A stretch of DNA of 64,000 bases from Aquirhabdus parva (GCF_003351745.1 NZ_CP031222.1:3144207-3208206); one strand, 5' to 3'; positions 16,379-26,227 are shown, counted from the first letter of the stretch. Notes: generated from the sequence alone by a model not told the origin. Numbers and translations are program-made.

Positions 16379-17735
16379 TTAGAAGTGATAACCCACTTTT
16401 AAGCCGTAAGCAATCGCGTGACTGTCTTTGAAGTCACCCGCATAGCTGGCAGCTTCGTTGCCAGGTACAGAGTGCGCACCTGATTCAGCTTTGGCATCGC
16501 CCACCCAGTAGTATTTTGCACCAAGTGATACATCCCAATCTTTTACAGGGGTGTAGCGTAAACCTAAGCCCAGGTTCCAATACCCTTCAGTTGGACCAAG
16601 TATTGCGCTTGGGTTGCCAGTACCACTGTCCCAACCCACAGACACAGTACCCGCAAATTGGTCATTAAGCTTACGACCTATGCCGACATCTGTAGACCAT
16701 TGATCTTTAGCATAATCTATGAAGTTAAAGCCACCGGTATAGCCACCTTTACCCAACAGAGGCGATACAGCGGCAGCCACTTGACCAAATTGATAAGGGC
16801 GTAGCGAGAAGCTCTTCCAGTTCACCCAGCGGATGTTGGCAAATGCCACGGTGTCCGCCATGATGCCCGTTTGAAAATCTAAATTCACAGACTGTGGCGT
16901 AGTGATCTTGGTATCGACATTTGCATTAGTGTTGATCGCTCTTGCTTTACTGAGTGCACCTGCAATTGCGGCACGTTGCTGTGCTGGAACCAAAGCCAGA
17001 ATACCGCCTAACTGTGCAATTGGGGCAGCTTGCAGCGCACTAATCACTGGCGTATTTTCATCTATTTGCGTTTCATGCTCGATTTCAGAGCGATAAGTAA
17101 TAGCCGCTTTCAAAGCGATTTCTGGTTTTTCATACGCAACGCCGGCCAACCAGCCATAGGCATTATTACGCTTGATGTTTGCGCCATAGCCATTGAATAA
17201 ACCGTAAACTGGGCCTCTTAAATCAATCTTCCCCTCTACTTCCTGATAAACCACACCACCATAGATGTTGAAGTTTACGGTGGGTTGATAACCGAAAAGT
17301 GCCGTATAGTCCCGAGTCTGTACAGTAACACGTGTACCGCCATCAATACGGGCACCCAATTGACTCATAGTAATTGGCAAGCTGCCCAGCACTTTATCCG
17401 TTGGCTTGGCTACAAAGTTGCTGTTGCCTGAGTAACTGGCATCAGCGCCAAATGGCTCATCAAAAAACAATCCAAAAGAAAACTGTTCGAACGGTTGCAA
17501 TTTCAGTGCAAACGCTGGAAAACGGTAAGTATTGACCATATCGCCTGTGGCGTTGCCACTGGTATCACGACCTTCCACAGACGGATCCAGCACTCTAAGG
17601 CCAGCTTCAGCGTAGTTGCCTTTTTGAAAAAAAAACACTTATGGATTGGCCTGAGCGATCAAGTGCAGCAGCAAACAGACTGGTGGCAGGAAGGGTCGCT
17701 AAAACGATAGCAACAGAGAGGGACTTTATTCTCAT
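16379..17735 (-). pseudogene. FadL-type outer membrane porin gene, frameshifted at a homopolymer
   Basis: The protein is an OmpP1/FadL-family long-chain fatty acid or hydrocarbon transporter: about 450 residues, beta-rich, ending in LKVGYHF with the terminal Phe expected of outer membrane proteins. The signal peptide begins at ATG 17735 (MRIKSLSVAIV...SLFAAA), but reading through QSISV meets nine T on the coding strand (A9 at 17627-17635). The family pattern NYAEAGLRVLDP continues only in another frame. With eight T the frame is restored as SISVFFQKGNYAEAG. So this is a switched-off contingency gene, a recent null or a sequencing error. Confidence 0.8.
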
Positions 17736-17819
17736 GAGAGATCGATCCTTGATTGAATGTTTAAATAAAGTCAAAAATAACAGAGTGTAGCGAACCGTTG
17801 TTATTGACCAGAGAGTCTA

Positions 17820-17842
17820 CTCACTCATTATTAATGAGTGAG
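17820..17842. promoter_or_regulatory. 23-bp palindrome between tolC-like and fadL-like genes
   Basis: CTCACTCATTA and TAATGAGTGAG form perfect 11-bp arms around a single central base. It lies 49 bp past the stop of the outer membrane efflux gene and 78 bp upstream of the FadL start. It could be an operator for the FadL gene or a terminator for the efflux gene; no T run follows. Confidence 0.45.
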
Positions 17843-17890
17843 GGTACAAGCCAGCTAATTTCAAACGATTTGCTTGCTGGCCGTATAGCG

Positions 17891-19327
17891 TTACAGGGTT
17901 GTCCAACCACCACCGAGCGCTTTGAATGCGGCGACAGCCGCACGTGCAGATTCGGTTTGCGCTTGCGCTCGCATATCAGTCGCACGTAATAAGTTCTCAT
18001 CTGCTTGTAAAACTTCGCTAAAACTTACGACGCCTTTCTGGTATGCCACAAACGAGGCTCCTCTGGCTCGACTGAGCGAATCCACCCCCTGAGTGAGGAT
18101 ATCGGTCTGATCCTCGCGTTTTACCAAGGCCGAAAACGCGTTTTCTACGTCTTCTGTTGCACGTAGCATGGCAAGCCGATAACTGGCTAGCGCTTCAGCT
18201 TCCTGACCCTTGGCTAAATTGATCTGTGCATTGATGCGACCGAAATCAAATAAGCGCCAGCGAAGACCCAACACACCGGCAGCCTGACTTGCACCACCTG
18301 TGAACAGGTTGCCGCTTGATACCGATGTCGCGCTGCCAATCAATCCACTCAAGGAGAGTTTCGGATAATACTCAGCGATCGCCATACCGATACGAGCGTT
18401 CGAGGCAGCCAGGTGACGTTCCGCTACGATCAGATCAGGCCGACGTCTGAGCAAATCCCCCGGCGAGCCAGTCAATGCAATCTGCGGAGCAATTGGAATT
18501 GCAACGACATTCACTAACTCTTTTCGGTATTTACCGGGTGGTTTACCTAACATAACGTCAAGTGCATTCATGCTCGTATCCAACCCTGCTTCGAGGACTG
18601 GTACAGAAGCGCGCACTTGGGCTAGCGCACCCTCAGCCTGTCTCACTTGAAGTTCAGCTGCCAGTCCCTTACCATAAAGAAGATTCATAATTGAGAGCAG
18701 TTCTTGTTGCGTCTGCACTTGTCTGCGAGCAACGTCAAGGCGAGATTGTAGTCCTCGTATGCTGATGTAAATGTCAGCAGTCTGTGCCGCCACCGCTAGT
18801 CTTGTCGCCATAGCACCAGCTTCCGAAGCCTGATATTCTGCAAGTGCAGCTTCCCGTCCACGACGCACACCACCGAAAACGTCCAGTTCCCAACCTACAC
18901 CAAGGTTGGCTTCATATGCGTTGCCGTAGCGATCGAAATTAGGCTGCGAATTCAAAACTTGTCCCAACGGTGTTTCAACGGACTGGTAGGCTCGAGTACT
19001 TTGAGCGTTGACGTTGCCGGAAGGTAGAAGTGCGGCATTTGCTGCGCCGAGCCCTGCTTGCGCTTGAGTGATGCGAGCAGATGCCTGTGCGAGATCCAGA
19101 TTTTGCTCCAGTGCAAGCATGACAAAACGCGTGAGTTGTGGATCACCAAAGCCTTCCCACCACGCACTGAAGTCAGTGGCCGCTTTGGCATGCCTTTGCT
19201 CAATTGCAGTTTGACCTAAGTAATGATCTGGCATAGAAATGGTAGGTCGAATGTAATCCGGCCCAATAGCGCAACCTGCTAAAAGACTGGTTACAACAAG
19301 CATCAGAGGAGTGCGTTTGATAGGCAT
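17891..19327 (-). CDS. outer membrane efflux lipoprotein (NodT/OprM type)
   Basis: A 478-residue TolC-superfamily outer membrane channel. The lipobox LLAGC near residue 18 predicts a lipid anchor. The sequence opens with GPDYIRPT, typical of the NodT family, and carries two OEP repeats with long helices and RRRPDLIVAERHLAASNARIG in the second half. It would form the exit duct for the adaptor and RND pump encoded beyond the divergent TetR gene. I prefer the ATG at 19327, which has GGAAG at good spacing, over the one six bases upstream. The promoter overlaps the operator at 19363-19388. Confidence 0.87.
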   Translation of the reverse strand: MPIKRTPLMLVVTSLLAGCAIGPDYIRPTISMPDHYLGQTAIEQRHAKAATDFSAWWEGFGDPQLTRFVMLALEQNLDLAQASARITQAQAGLGAANAALLPSGNVNAQSTRAYQSVETPLGQVLNSQPNFDRYGNAYEANLGVGWELDVFGGVRRGREAALAEYQASEAGAMATRLAVAAQTADIYISIRGLQSRLDVARRQVQTQQELLSIMNLLYGKGLAAELQVRQAEGALAQVRASVPVLEAGLDTSMNALDVMLGKPPGKYRKELVNVVAIPIAPQIALTGSPGDLLRRRPDLIVAERHLAASNARIGMAIAEYYPKLSLSGLIGSATSVSSGNLFTGGASQAAGVLGLRWRLFDFGRINAQINLAKGQEAEALASYRLAMLRATEDVENAFSALVKREDQTDILTQGVDSLSRARGASFVAYQKGVVSFSEVLQADENLLRATDMRAQAQTESARAAVAAFKALGGGWTTL

Positions 19328-19362
19328 GGGCATCTTCCGCGAAGTGAAAAGATAAAATACTG

Positions 19363-19388
19363 AGTAACTATATTACAAATTAGTCACT
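19363..19388. promoter_or_regulatory. 26-bp TetR-type operator, site 1
   Basis: AGTAACTA at 19363-19370 and TAGTCACT at 19381-19388 are inverted half-sites separated by 10 bp. The same 8-10-8 geometry with nearly the same half-sites recurs at 20063-20088. The site lies between the divergent efflux channel and TetR genes, where the repressor could control both. Confidence 0.65.
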
Positions 19389-19426
19389 CGTTGTGCAAAT
19401 GAAATAAAAAAGGTAAGCTGTAAGAC

Positions 19427-20044
19427 ATGAACAAAGTAACCATTTCACCGGGTTCAGCCCGCGGCCCAGTCGATCACGATGTCCGAGATCAAATCATTGT
19501 TGCCGCTACCGAGCACTTTCGCTTGTACGGCTACGAGAAGACCACCGTCTCTGACCTTGCCAAGGCCATCGGCTTTTCCAAAGCCTATATCTACAAGTTC
19601 TTCGAGTCCAAACAGGCCATTGGTGAACTCATTTGCGCCAATTGCCTGCGTGAGATTGAAATGGATGTCACAAAAGCCATTGAGGGTGCTGATCACCCAC
19701 CAGAAAAACTGCGCCGAATGTTTAAAACAGGTGTCGAGTCCAGTCTTCGTTTGTTCTTTGAAGATCGAAAGCTCTATGACATAGCCGCCTCAGCAGCCAC
19801 CGAGAACTGGGAAACGGCAAGAGCCTATGAGGGTCGCATCAAGGCAATACTGCTGGATATCCTGCGTCAGGGACGTGAGAAAGAAGATTTTGAGCGCAAG
19901 ACGCCGCTCGATGAGACCGTGATGGCGATATATTTGGTCATGCGCCCCTACCTTAATCCACTGCTCTTGCAGCACAATTTTGACTCCATGGATGACGCTC
20001 CAACCCAACTTTCAAGTCTCGTGCTCCGCAGCCTATCGCCATAA
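19427..20044 (+). CDS. TetR-family repressor of the RND efflux locus
   Basis: A 205-residue TetR-family regulator. The N-terminal helix-turn-helix spans about residues 20-65 (IIVAATEHFRLYGYEKTTVSDLAKAIGFSKAYIYKFFESK in outline); the rest is a helical ligand-binding and dimer domain. It is divergent from the outer membrane channel gene and lies 87 bp upstream of the adaptor-pump pair. Two matching inverted-repeat operators, one in each promoter region, make it the likely local repressor, relieved by a pump substrate. Confidence 0.9.
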   Translation: MNKVTISPGSARGPVDHDVRDQIIVAATEHFRLYGYEKTTVSDLAKAIGFSKAYIYKFFESKQAIGELICANCLREIEMDVTKAIEGADHPPEKLRRMFKTGVESSLRLFFEDRKLYDIAASAATENWETARAYEGRIKAILLDILRQGREKEDFERKTPLDETVMAIYLVMRPYLNPLLLQHNFDSMDDAPTQLSSLVLRSLSP

Positions 20045-20062
20045 AAGAAGATTCAATATTGA

Positions 20063-20088
20063 AGTGACTATTGACAACATTGGTCACT
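20063..20088. promoter_or_regulatory. 26-bp TetR-type operator, site 2
   Basis: AGTGACTA at 20063-20070 and TGGTCACT at 20081-20088 flank a 10-bp spacer that begins with TTGACA, a good -35 hexamer. A bound repressor would therefore cover the promoter of the adaptor-RND genes. Geometry and half-sites match site 1 at 19363-19388. Confidence 0.68.
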
Positions 20089-20131
20089 AGTATCAAAATG
20101 GAAATCCTATAAAGTTTGACATGGGATTTCT

Positions 20132-21238
20132 ATGCTCCGCCGTCTCGTTTTCTCTGCTGCCCTATCTGCATTGCCTCTTGCGTTGGTCTCTTGTGGCCAA
20201 AAAACGCCATCCGATCCCCGTACCGAAGCGCCGTTGGTACGTACAACGACCATTCAGGAAGCAGTTGCTACGTCACGCACGTTCACCGGAATCGTCGCCG
20301 CTCGAGTACAAAGCGATCTCGGTTTTCGGGTTTCTGGGAAGGTTTTGGAGCGACTGGTGGATACAGGGCAAGCCGTTAAGCGTGGGCAACCGCTTATGCG
20401 CATCGACCCTGTAGATCTCAAACTGACAGCCAATGCTCAGCAAGAAGCAGTCACCGCCGCGCGAGCACGAGCAAAGCAAACAGCAGAGGATGAGGCTCGC
20501 TACCGGGATCTGCGCGGAACAGGTGCAATATCAACTTCAGCCTACGACCAGATCAAAGCTGCGGCAGATGCAGCCAAAGCTCAACTCAGCGCGGCCGAAG
20601 CTCAGGCAGAAGTTGCTCGCAATGCCAGTCACTATGCAACGTTGGTGGCAGATACCGATGGCATCATCATGGAAACGCTTGCGGAACCCGGTCAAGTTGT
20701 CAGTGCGGGTCAGGTCGTAGTTCGTATAGCCCATGCTGGGAACCGCGAAGCCATCATCCAATTGCCTGAAACCTTACGCCCTCCCATTGGTTCATTTGGT
20801 CAAGCCACTCTCTTTGGCAAAGAAGGTATTACCGTTTCGACCAAACTCAGACAGCTTTCGGATGCCGCAGATCGACAAACGCGCACCTTTGAAGCCCGTT
20901 ATGTGCTTAATGGAGAGCTATCCAACGCCCCACTGGGAGCTACCGTTACCATTCAGATTCCTGATGCAAATACTGCAAAAACGGACGCTTTGCGCGTCCC
21001 TATTGGTTCTCTATTTGACGCGGGCAAGGGGCCAGGAGTCTGGATAGTCGAAGGCAGTCCAGCAAAGGTTTCTTGGCATGCAGTCAAGGTTCAACGTTTG
21101 GATGATGATAGCGCTTATATCACTGGACCACTCAAACAAAGCGATCTCGTTGTCTCACTCGGTACGCACTTATTGCGCGAAGGTGAGCAAGTGCGGGTGG
21201 CGAGCCAAGCCGCTGTAGCATCGGGGGTGGGACAATGA
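20132..21238 (+). CDS. RND efflux periplasmic adaptor (HlyD/MFP family)
   Basis: A 368-residue membrane fusion protein. Residues 1-21 form a lipoprotein signal with lipobox LVSC (Cys21). Then follow a lipoyl half (GFRVSGKVLERLVDTGQAVKRGQPL), a helical hairpin (about 100-165), the second lipoyl half (ADTDGIIMETLAEPGQVVSAGQ) and beta-barrel and membrane-proximal domains. It links the inner membrane pump to the outer membrane channel. Its end overlaps the pump gene by four bases (ATGA). It is repressed, by inference, by the TetR gene just upstream. Confidence 0.92.
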   Translation: MLRRLVFSAALSALPLALVSCGQKTPSDPRTEAPLVRTTTIQEAVATSRTFTGIVAARVQSDLGFRVSGKVLERLVDTGQAVKRGQPLMRIDPVDLKLTANAQQEAVTAARARAKQTAEDEARYRDLRGTGAISTSAYDQIKAAADAAKAQLSAAEAQAEVARNASHYATLVADTDGIIMETLAEPGQVVSAGQVVVRIAHAGNREAIIQLPETLRPPIGSFGQATLFGKEGITVSTKLRQLSDAADRQTRTFEARYVLNGELSNAPLGATVTIQIPDANTAKTDALRVPIGSLFDAGKGPGVWIVEGSPAKVSWHAVKVQRLDDDSAYITGPLKQSDLVVSLGTHLLREGEQVRVASQAAVASGVGQ

Positions 21239-24200
21239 AAGAAGGACGTTTTAATCTGTCTGCACTTGCCGTACGCGAACGCTCTATCACTTTATTTTTA
21301 ATCTTCTTGATCTCGTTGGCTGGTCTTATTTCCTTCTTCAAACTTGGGCGGGCGGAAGATCCAGCATTCACGGTCAAAGTGATGACCATCATCACGGCTT
21401 GGCCAGGTGCTACCGCTCAGGAAATGCAAGACCAAGTTGCCGAAAAAATCGAAAAGCGCATGCAGGAATTGCGCTGGTATGACCGTACCGAGACCTACAC
21501 TAGACCTGGTTTGGCTTTCACCACGTTGACTTTGCTCGATAGCACACCACCTGCAGAAGTGCAGGGAGAATTTTATCAAGCCAGAAAGAAGGTCAGTGAT
21601 GAAGTCAATAATCTTCCTTCGGGCGTTATTGGGCCGATGGTCAATGACGAATATGCAGACGTCACCTTTGCCCTATTTGCCCTAAAGGCTAAGGGGGAAC
21701 CACAGCGTTTGCTTGTACGCGACGCAGAGTCGTTACGTCAGCGGCTGCTACATGTGCCTGGTGTGAAGAAAGTTAATATTGTTGGAGAGCAGTCCGAGCG
21801 CGTATTTGTCGAATTCTCGCATGACCGACTCGCAACGCTAGGGGTCAGCCCACAAGAAGTATTTGCCGCACTTAATAGTCAGAATGTCCTAACACCGGCT
21901 GGCTCTGTGGAAACCAAGGGACCGGAGGTGTTCATTCGCCTTGACGGGGCTTTTGATGAGTTACAAAAGATCCGCGATACGCCGATCGTGGCGCAAGGCC
22001 GCACATTGAAATTATCAGACATTGCCACGGTCAAGCGCGGCTATGAAGATCCAGCAACCTTTATGATTCGCAACGACGGCGAACCAGCCCTGCTGCTTGG
22101 CATCGTCATGCGCGATGGTTGGAACGGGCTCGACCTCGGCAAGGCCCTAGATAAAGAAGTGGGAACCATTAACGCCGAAATGCCGCAAGGTATGGGGCTA
22201 ACCAAGGTCACTGACCAATCCGTCAATATCAGTTCGTCAGTCAATGAATTCATGGTCAAGTTCTTCGCCGCGCTGCTAGTGGTCATGGTGGTGTGCTTTG
22301 TAAGCATGGGGTGGCGTGTTGGCATCGTGGTCGCTGCAGCTGTACCGCTCACCCTTGCGGCAGTCTTTGTGGTAATGGCCGCAACCGGTAAAAATTTCGA
22401 CCGCATCACGTTGGGTTCTCTCATTCTGGGGCTGGGCCTGCTTGTAGATGATGCCATCATCGCCATCGAAATGATGGTGGTAAAGATGGAAGAGGGTTAC
22501 AGCCGTATAGCCGCTTCAGCGTATGCTTGGAGCCATACTGCGGCACCAATGCTCTCGGGCACGTTGGTCACGGCTATCGGTTTTATGCCCAATGGCTTCG
22601 CTCGTTCCACTGCTGGCGAATACACGAGCAACATGTTCTGGATTGTCGGCATCGCACTGATCACGTCATGGGTTGTCGCAGTAGTATTTACACCTTATCT
22701 GGGTTTCAAACTACTGCCTGATCTAAAAAAGGTCGAAGGCGGTCATGACGCCCTCTACGATACGCCACGCTATAACCGCTTTCGCGAAGTACTGAAGCGC
22801 GTGATTGCACGCAAGTGGTTAGTCGCAGGTGCAGTCGTCGGCCTTTTCATTGTTGCTGTACTCGGCATGGCCGTCGTCAAGAAACAATTCTTCCCGATCT
22901 CCGACCGTCCCGAAGTGCTGGTCGAAGTGCAGATGCCTTATGGCACATCAATCGCTCAGACCAGTGCCACCTCAGCAAAGGTGGAGGCATGGCTGGCTAA
23001 ACAGAAAGAAGCAAAGATTGTCACAGCCTATGTTGGTCAAGGTGCGCCGCGCTTCTACATGGCTATGGGGCCAGAACTGCCCGATCCATCGTTTGCAAAG
23101 ATTGTGGTTCGCACAGACAACCAAGACGAGCGTGATGTGTTGAAAAACCGCTTGCGAAAGGTGATCGCCGATGGCCTCGCCCCTGAGGCACGTATACGTG
23201 TCACCCAACTCGTATTTGGTCCCTATTCACCGTTTCCTGTTGCCTACCGTGTCTCCGGGCCAGATCCAGACAAGCTACGCAAAATTGCGGCTGAAGTACA
23301 ACAGGTCATGGACGCCAGTCCAATGATGCGTACAGTTAACAATGATTGGGGTACGCGTACGCCTACGTTGCACTTCACTTTACAGCAGGATCGACTACAA
23401 GCCTTAGGGTTATCTTCAAGCGCGGTGGCGCAACAACTACAGTTCTTGCTGAGCGGTGTGCCACTGACTACCGTGCGCGAAGACATTCGCACGGTGCAAG
23501 TCATAGCCCGGTCTGCAGGTGATATCCGGCTCGACCCAACCAAGATCGCAGACTTTACGCTGACCAGTGCCAGCGGACAACGCATCCCGTTATCACAGGT
23601 AGGCACGGTTGATGTGCGTATGGAAGAACCGATCATACGCCGACGTGACCGGGTACCAACGATCACTGTTCGGGGTGACATCGCCGATGGCTTGCAACCA
23701 CCAGATGTATCCAGCGCAATCACTCAACAGCTAAAGCCTATTATGGATAAGCTACCGGGCGGCTACCGCATCGAAGAGGCTGGATCTATCGAAGAATCAG
23801 CCAAAGCGACGAAAGCCATGTTGCCACTGTTTCCAATCATGCTGGCGGTAACACTGCTCATCATCATCTTTCAGGTGCGCTCGATCTCAGCGATGGTTAT
23901 GGTCTTTCTGACGAGCCCACTTGGACTGATCGGGGTGGTACCCACTCTGATTTTGTTCCAGCAGCCCTTCGGCATTAATGCATTGGTTGGTCTGATTGCA
24001 TTGTCAGGCATCCTGATGCGCAACACCCTGATCTTAATCGGACAGATTCACCATAACAAAGAGGCGGGATTGGACCCCTTTCATGCGGTTGTCGAGGCAA
24101 CTGTGCAGCGTGCCAGACCGGTAGTGTTGACTGCACTCGCTGCGATCTTGGCCTTCATCCCTCTGACCCATTCGGTGTTCTGGGGCACGCTTGCCTACAC

Positions 24201-24303
24201 GCTCATCGGCGGCACGTTTGCAGGCACGATTCTAACCCTCGTGTTCTTGCCTGCGATGTATTCAATCTGGTTCAAGATCAAGCCCATCCAATCGGACCGT
24301 TAA
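21235..24303 (+). CDS. RND-family inner membrane efflux pump
   Basis: A 1022-residue proton-driven pump of the HAE/AcrB superfamily. The length and layout are standard: transmembrane segment near residue 20, large periplasmic loop, transmembrane segments 2-6 starting near 340, a second loop, and a final group of segments. The motif GLLVDDAIIAIE in the fourth segment holds the two aspartates of the proton relay. It belongs to the subgroup with short, simple adaptors seen with VexF/MexK-like pumps. It is translationally coupled to the adaptor. Substrate unknown. Confidence 0.93.
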   Translation: MKEGRFNLSALAVRERSITLFLIFLISLAGLISFFKLGRAEDPAFTVKVMTIITAWPGATAQEMQDQVAEKIEKRMQELRWYDRTETYTRPGLAFTTLTLLDSTPPAEVQGEFYQARKKVSDEVNNLPSGVIGPMVNDEYADVTFALFALKAKGEPQRLLVRDAESLRQRLLHVPGVKKVNIVGEQSERVFVEFSHDRLATLGVSPQEVFAALNSQNVLTPAGSVETKGPEVFIRLDGAFDELQKIRDTPIVAQGRTLKLSDIATVKRGYEDPATFMIRNDGEPALLLGIVMRDGWNGLDLGKALDKEVGTINAEMPQGMGLTKVTDQSVNISSSVNEFMVKFFAALLVVMVVCFVSMGWRVGIVVAAAVPLTLAAVFVVMAATGKNFDRITLGSLILGLGLLVDDAIIAIEMMVVKMEEGYSRIAASAYAWSHTAAPMLSGTLVTAIGFMPNGFARSTAGEYTSNMFWIVGIALITSWVVAVVFTPYLGFKLLPDLKKVEGGHDALYDTPRYNRFREVLKRVIARKWLVAGAVVGLFIVAVLGMAVVKKQFFPISDRPEVLVEVQMPYGTSIAQTSATSAKVEAWLAKQKEAKIVTAYVGQGAPRFYMAMGPELPDPSFAKIVVRTDNQDERDVLKNRLRKVIADGLAPEARIRVTQLVFGPYSPFPVAYRVSGPDPDKLRKIAAEVQQVMDASPMMRTVNNDWGTRTPTLHFTLQQDRLQALGLSSSAVAQQLQFLLSGVPLTTVREDIRTVQVIARSAGDIRLDPTKIADFTLTSASGQRIPLSQVGTVDVRMEEPIIRRRDRVPTITVRGDIADGLQPPDVSSAITQQLKPIMDKLPGGYRIEEAGSIEESAKATKAMLPLFPIMLAVTLLIIIFQVRSISAMVMVFLTSPLGLIGVVPTLILFQQPFGINALVGLIALSGILMRNTLILIGQIHHNKEAGLDPFHAVVEATVQRARPVVLTALAAILAFIPLTHSVFWGTLAYTLIGGTFAGTILTLVFLPAMYSIWFKIKPIQSDR

Positions 24304-24344
24304 TGCAATTTCATCTCAATTTACCCGTAGCGAAAGGAATTGTT

Positions 24345-25664
24345 ATGTTGAGTCCTAATGTGGTTATTCATCGGCGTAGACAGGCGATGAAGACCACCCT
24401 AAAAATAAAACCCATGAGCCGAATCACCACTCTCATGGGTGCACTCCTTCTGCTATCAATTCGGCAGATCAGCCATGCAGAACTCACAGGACTAGATGAT
24501 CAGCACCTTGCTGATGTGACAGGGCAAGCCCCGATCTATACCAGCTATATCGACCCTTCCGCAGCAGGTAATGCCAGTGGGCTCGGTTTCTATACCCTTG
24601 GGATCAACGGTACCGTTTCGCTCAATGCCAATATTGAACACCTCCAGCTCGGCTGCGGCGGCGTCAATGGTCCGGGCTGTGATATTGATTTGAGTCACGT
24701 CCGTTTAAGTGGCACCACACCGGGGCCCAGTGGTACTTATGCCGACTCCGATGCCGCACTGGGCAACCCCTTCCTGCAAATTGCGATCAAGAACCCAACC
24801 TCACTGGCCAACCGTCAAGTGGTCGGAATTGCCTTGGGGGCGCAGAGCGCACAGGCCTCACTATCTATCGGTGAAAATCCCACCCCCAATGTACCCGGCA
24901 CAGTCGGCGGTAGTCCAGGAGGAGAAACGGGGATCAATGTATTAAGCGGGTCATTTCAAGCCTTGGTTCAAGATTTGCGTAATCCACTGGCGATTACCTT
25001 ATTGGGTATCCCGCTCGCAACAGGGAATGCCTATGTCAAGGCGACACCCACTCAGCCCAGCTTACCCAGTACGCTGATGACTCAAGAGTCCGCTAATAAC
25101 GTTCAAACCGGCGCGTACTATCAATACGTTTCGGGCAGTCGAATGACGGGCGTGGACTTAGGGAAAATAACGTTGGTTGTGCCCCAACTCAGCGTGCTCT
25201 TGCCATTTATCAATATCAGTATAGCTTCCGCCAGTGCAACCTATAGTCCTATCAACCTGATCGATATGCATAACCTGAATGTCTCCAGCAATAAAAACTC
25301 AGGATTACTACTCTCACTAAATAACCAAGCCATTCTGTGGCCGCAGGTCGGCACATTGGGGATATCAACGTTTCCCACCACAGCCCAAAGTTTGGATGCC
25401 AATGGCAATGTGGCGACCAGAGGCTATAACTCCAACGGCAACGCAATTACCACTGATCAACTGATGGCGCAAAAAGGCTGGTGGTTATCTGCCCCGCAAG
25501 CCAACATCGGTGATCCCGCCAATGGCTTTATTACCACCTCCCAAGCCAACGTGGACATTGTGACGGCGGGACTGGGTCTGGTGCTGGGCAATATTCCTGT
25601 GGCGTCGGTCAATACCCGCCAGATTCCCGTGCAAAACTGCTATGGGAGTCTCAAGTTTTGTTAA
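24345..25664 (+). CDS. secreted FilA-like protein with VTGQ motif
   Basis: A 439-residue exported protein. After a long basic leader and a hydrophobic core ending ISHA comes ELTGLDDQHLADVTGQA, a short motif found at the mature N-terminus of several Acinetobacter and Pseudomonas surface proteins, including those annotated FilA. The rest is Gly/Asn/Ser/Thr-rich beta structure with a CGG...GC cysteine pair, as expected for a filament or adhesin-like subunit. The start at 24345 has AAGGA upstream; an ATG at 24303 overlapping the RND stop is the alternative. It overlaps the next gene by seven bases. The FilA link is from memory. Confidence 0.65.
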   Translation: MLSPNVVIHRRRQAMKTTLKIKPMSRITTLMGALLLLSIRQISHAELTGLDDQHLADVTGQAPIYTSYIDPSAAGNASGLGFYTLGINGTVSLNANIEHLQLGCGGVNGPGCDIDLSHVRLSGTTPGPSGTYADSDAALGNPFLQIAIKNPTSLANRQVVGIALGAQSAQASLSIGENPTPNVPGTVGGSPGGETGINVLSGSFQALVQDLRNPLAITLLGIPLATGNAYVKATPTQPSLPSTLMTQESANNVQTGAYYQYVSGSRMTGVDLGKITLVVPQLSVLLPFINISIASASATYSPINLIDMHNLNVSSNKNSGLLLSLNNQAILWPQVGTLGISTFPTTAQSLDANGNVATRGYNSNGNAITTDQLMAQKGWWLSAPQANIGDPANGFITTSQANVDIVTAGLGLVLGNIPVASVNTRQIPVQNCYGSLKFC

Positions 25665-26227
25665 AACAGCATTCCGCGCTGGCCTATCGCCAAGGACTTA
25701 TCGCCCTTTTTACATTGCTTGGCATGATGCCGATCGCACAAGGCTCGATGCTTGAGCGCTGTGCGGCACCAGAATCCAACTACCCCGCATACATCCATAC
25801 GATGCTGTCGCGGATCGAACGCAATCCGCAGGACTCCAATACAGCAAGCATCGCCTTTATTATGGCGGCGGCAATCACTGTGAGATATAACATCCCCGTC
25901 GATGCCGAAAAGATTAGTACTTTGCTTAGCCACGAGACTCTGGGTATTCGGCCGATCAGCATGCTGGATATCAAGCGTGTCTTTACTCAGTTAGGCTTTC
26001 AGGTCGATGCCCGTAAAACCGAACGCTCCGAGGAAGTGCTGACCTTGAGTCATCAGATCCTCATCACCCAAGACCAGCAAAAGAACTTTGTGGCGCTGAT
26101 CACAGCGTCCAGCAGCTATGCTTATTTAATCTATGGGATTGTGAATCAACAGGCGCTGATCTGCCCCATTCATAAATCGGTGTTTATAAAATCGTATACC
26201 ACTGAGAAGTTTTTGGTTTTGGATTAA
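25658..26227 (+). CDS. degenerate C39 peptidase-like protein (FilB-like)
   Basis: A 189-residue exported protein that starts at TTG inside the end of the FilA-like gene, with GGGAG nine bases upstream; the TTG start supplies a signal peptide (to AQG near residue 29). The layout follows C39-type papain-fold peptidases: DSNTASIAFI, IRPISMLDIKRVFTQLGF, then ILITQDQQKNFVALI. At the place of the usual CGxAS the sequence reads SNTAS, so the nucleophile Cys appears to be Ser, and the HF of the catalytic His region reads NF. It is probably a non-catalytic relative acting with its neighbour. Confidence 0.55.
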   Translation: MLKQHSALAYRQGLIALFTLLGMMPIAQGSMLERCAAPESNYPAYIHTMLSRIERNPQDSNTASIAFIMAAAITVRYNIPVDAEKISTLLSHETLGIRPISMLDIKRVFTQLGFQVDARKTERSEEVLTLSHQILITQDQQKNFVALITASSSYAYLIYGIVNQQALICPIHKSVFIKSYTTEKFLVLD

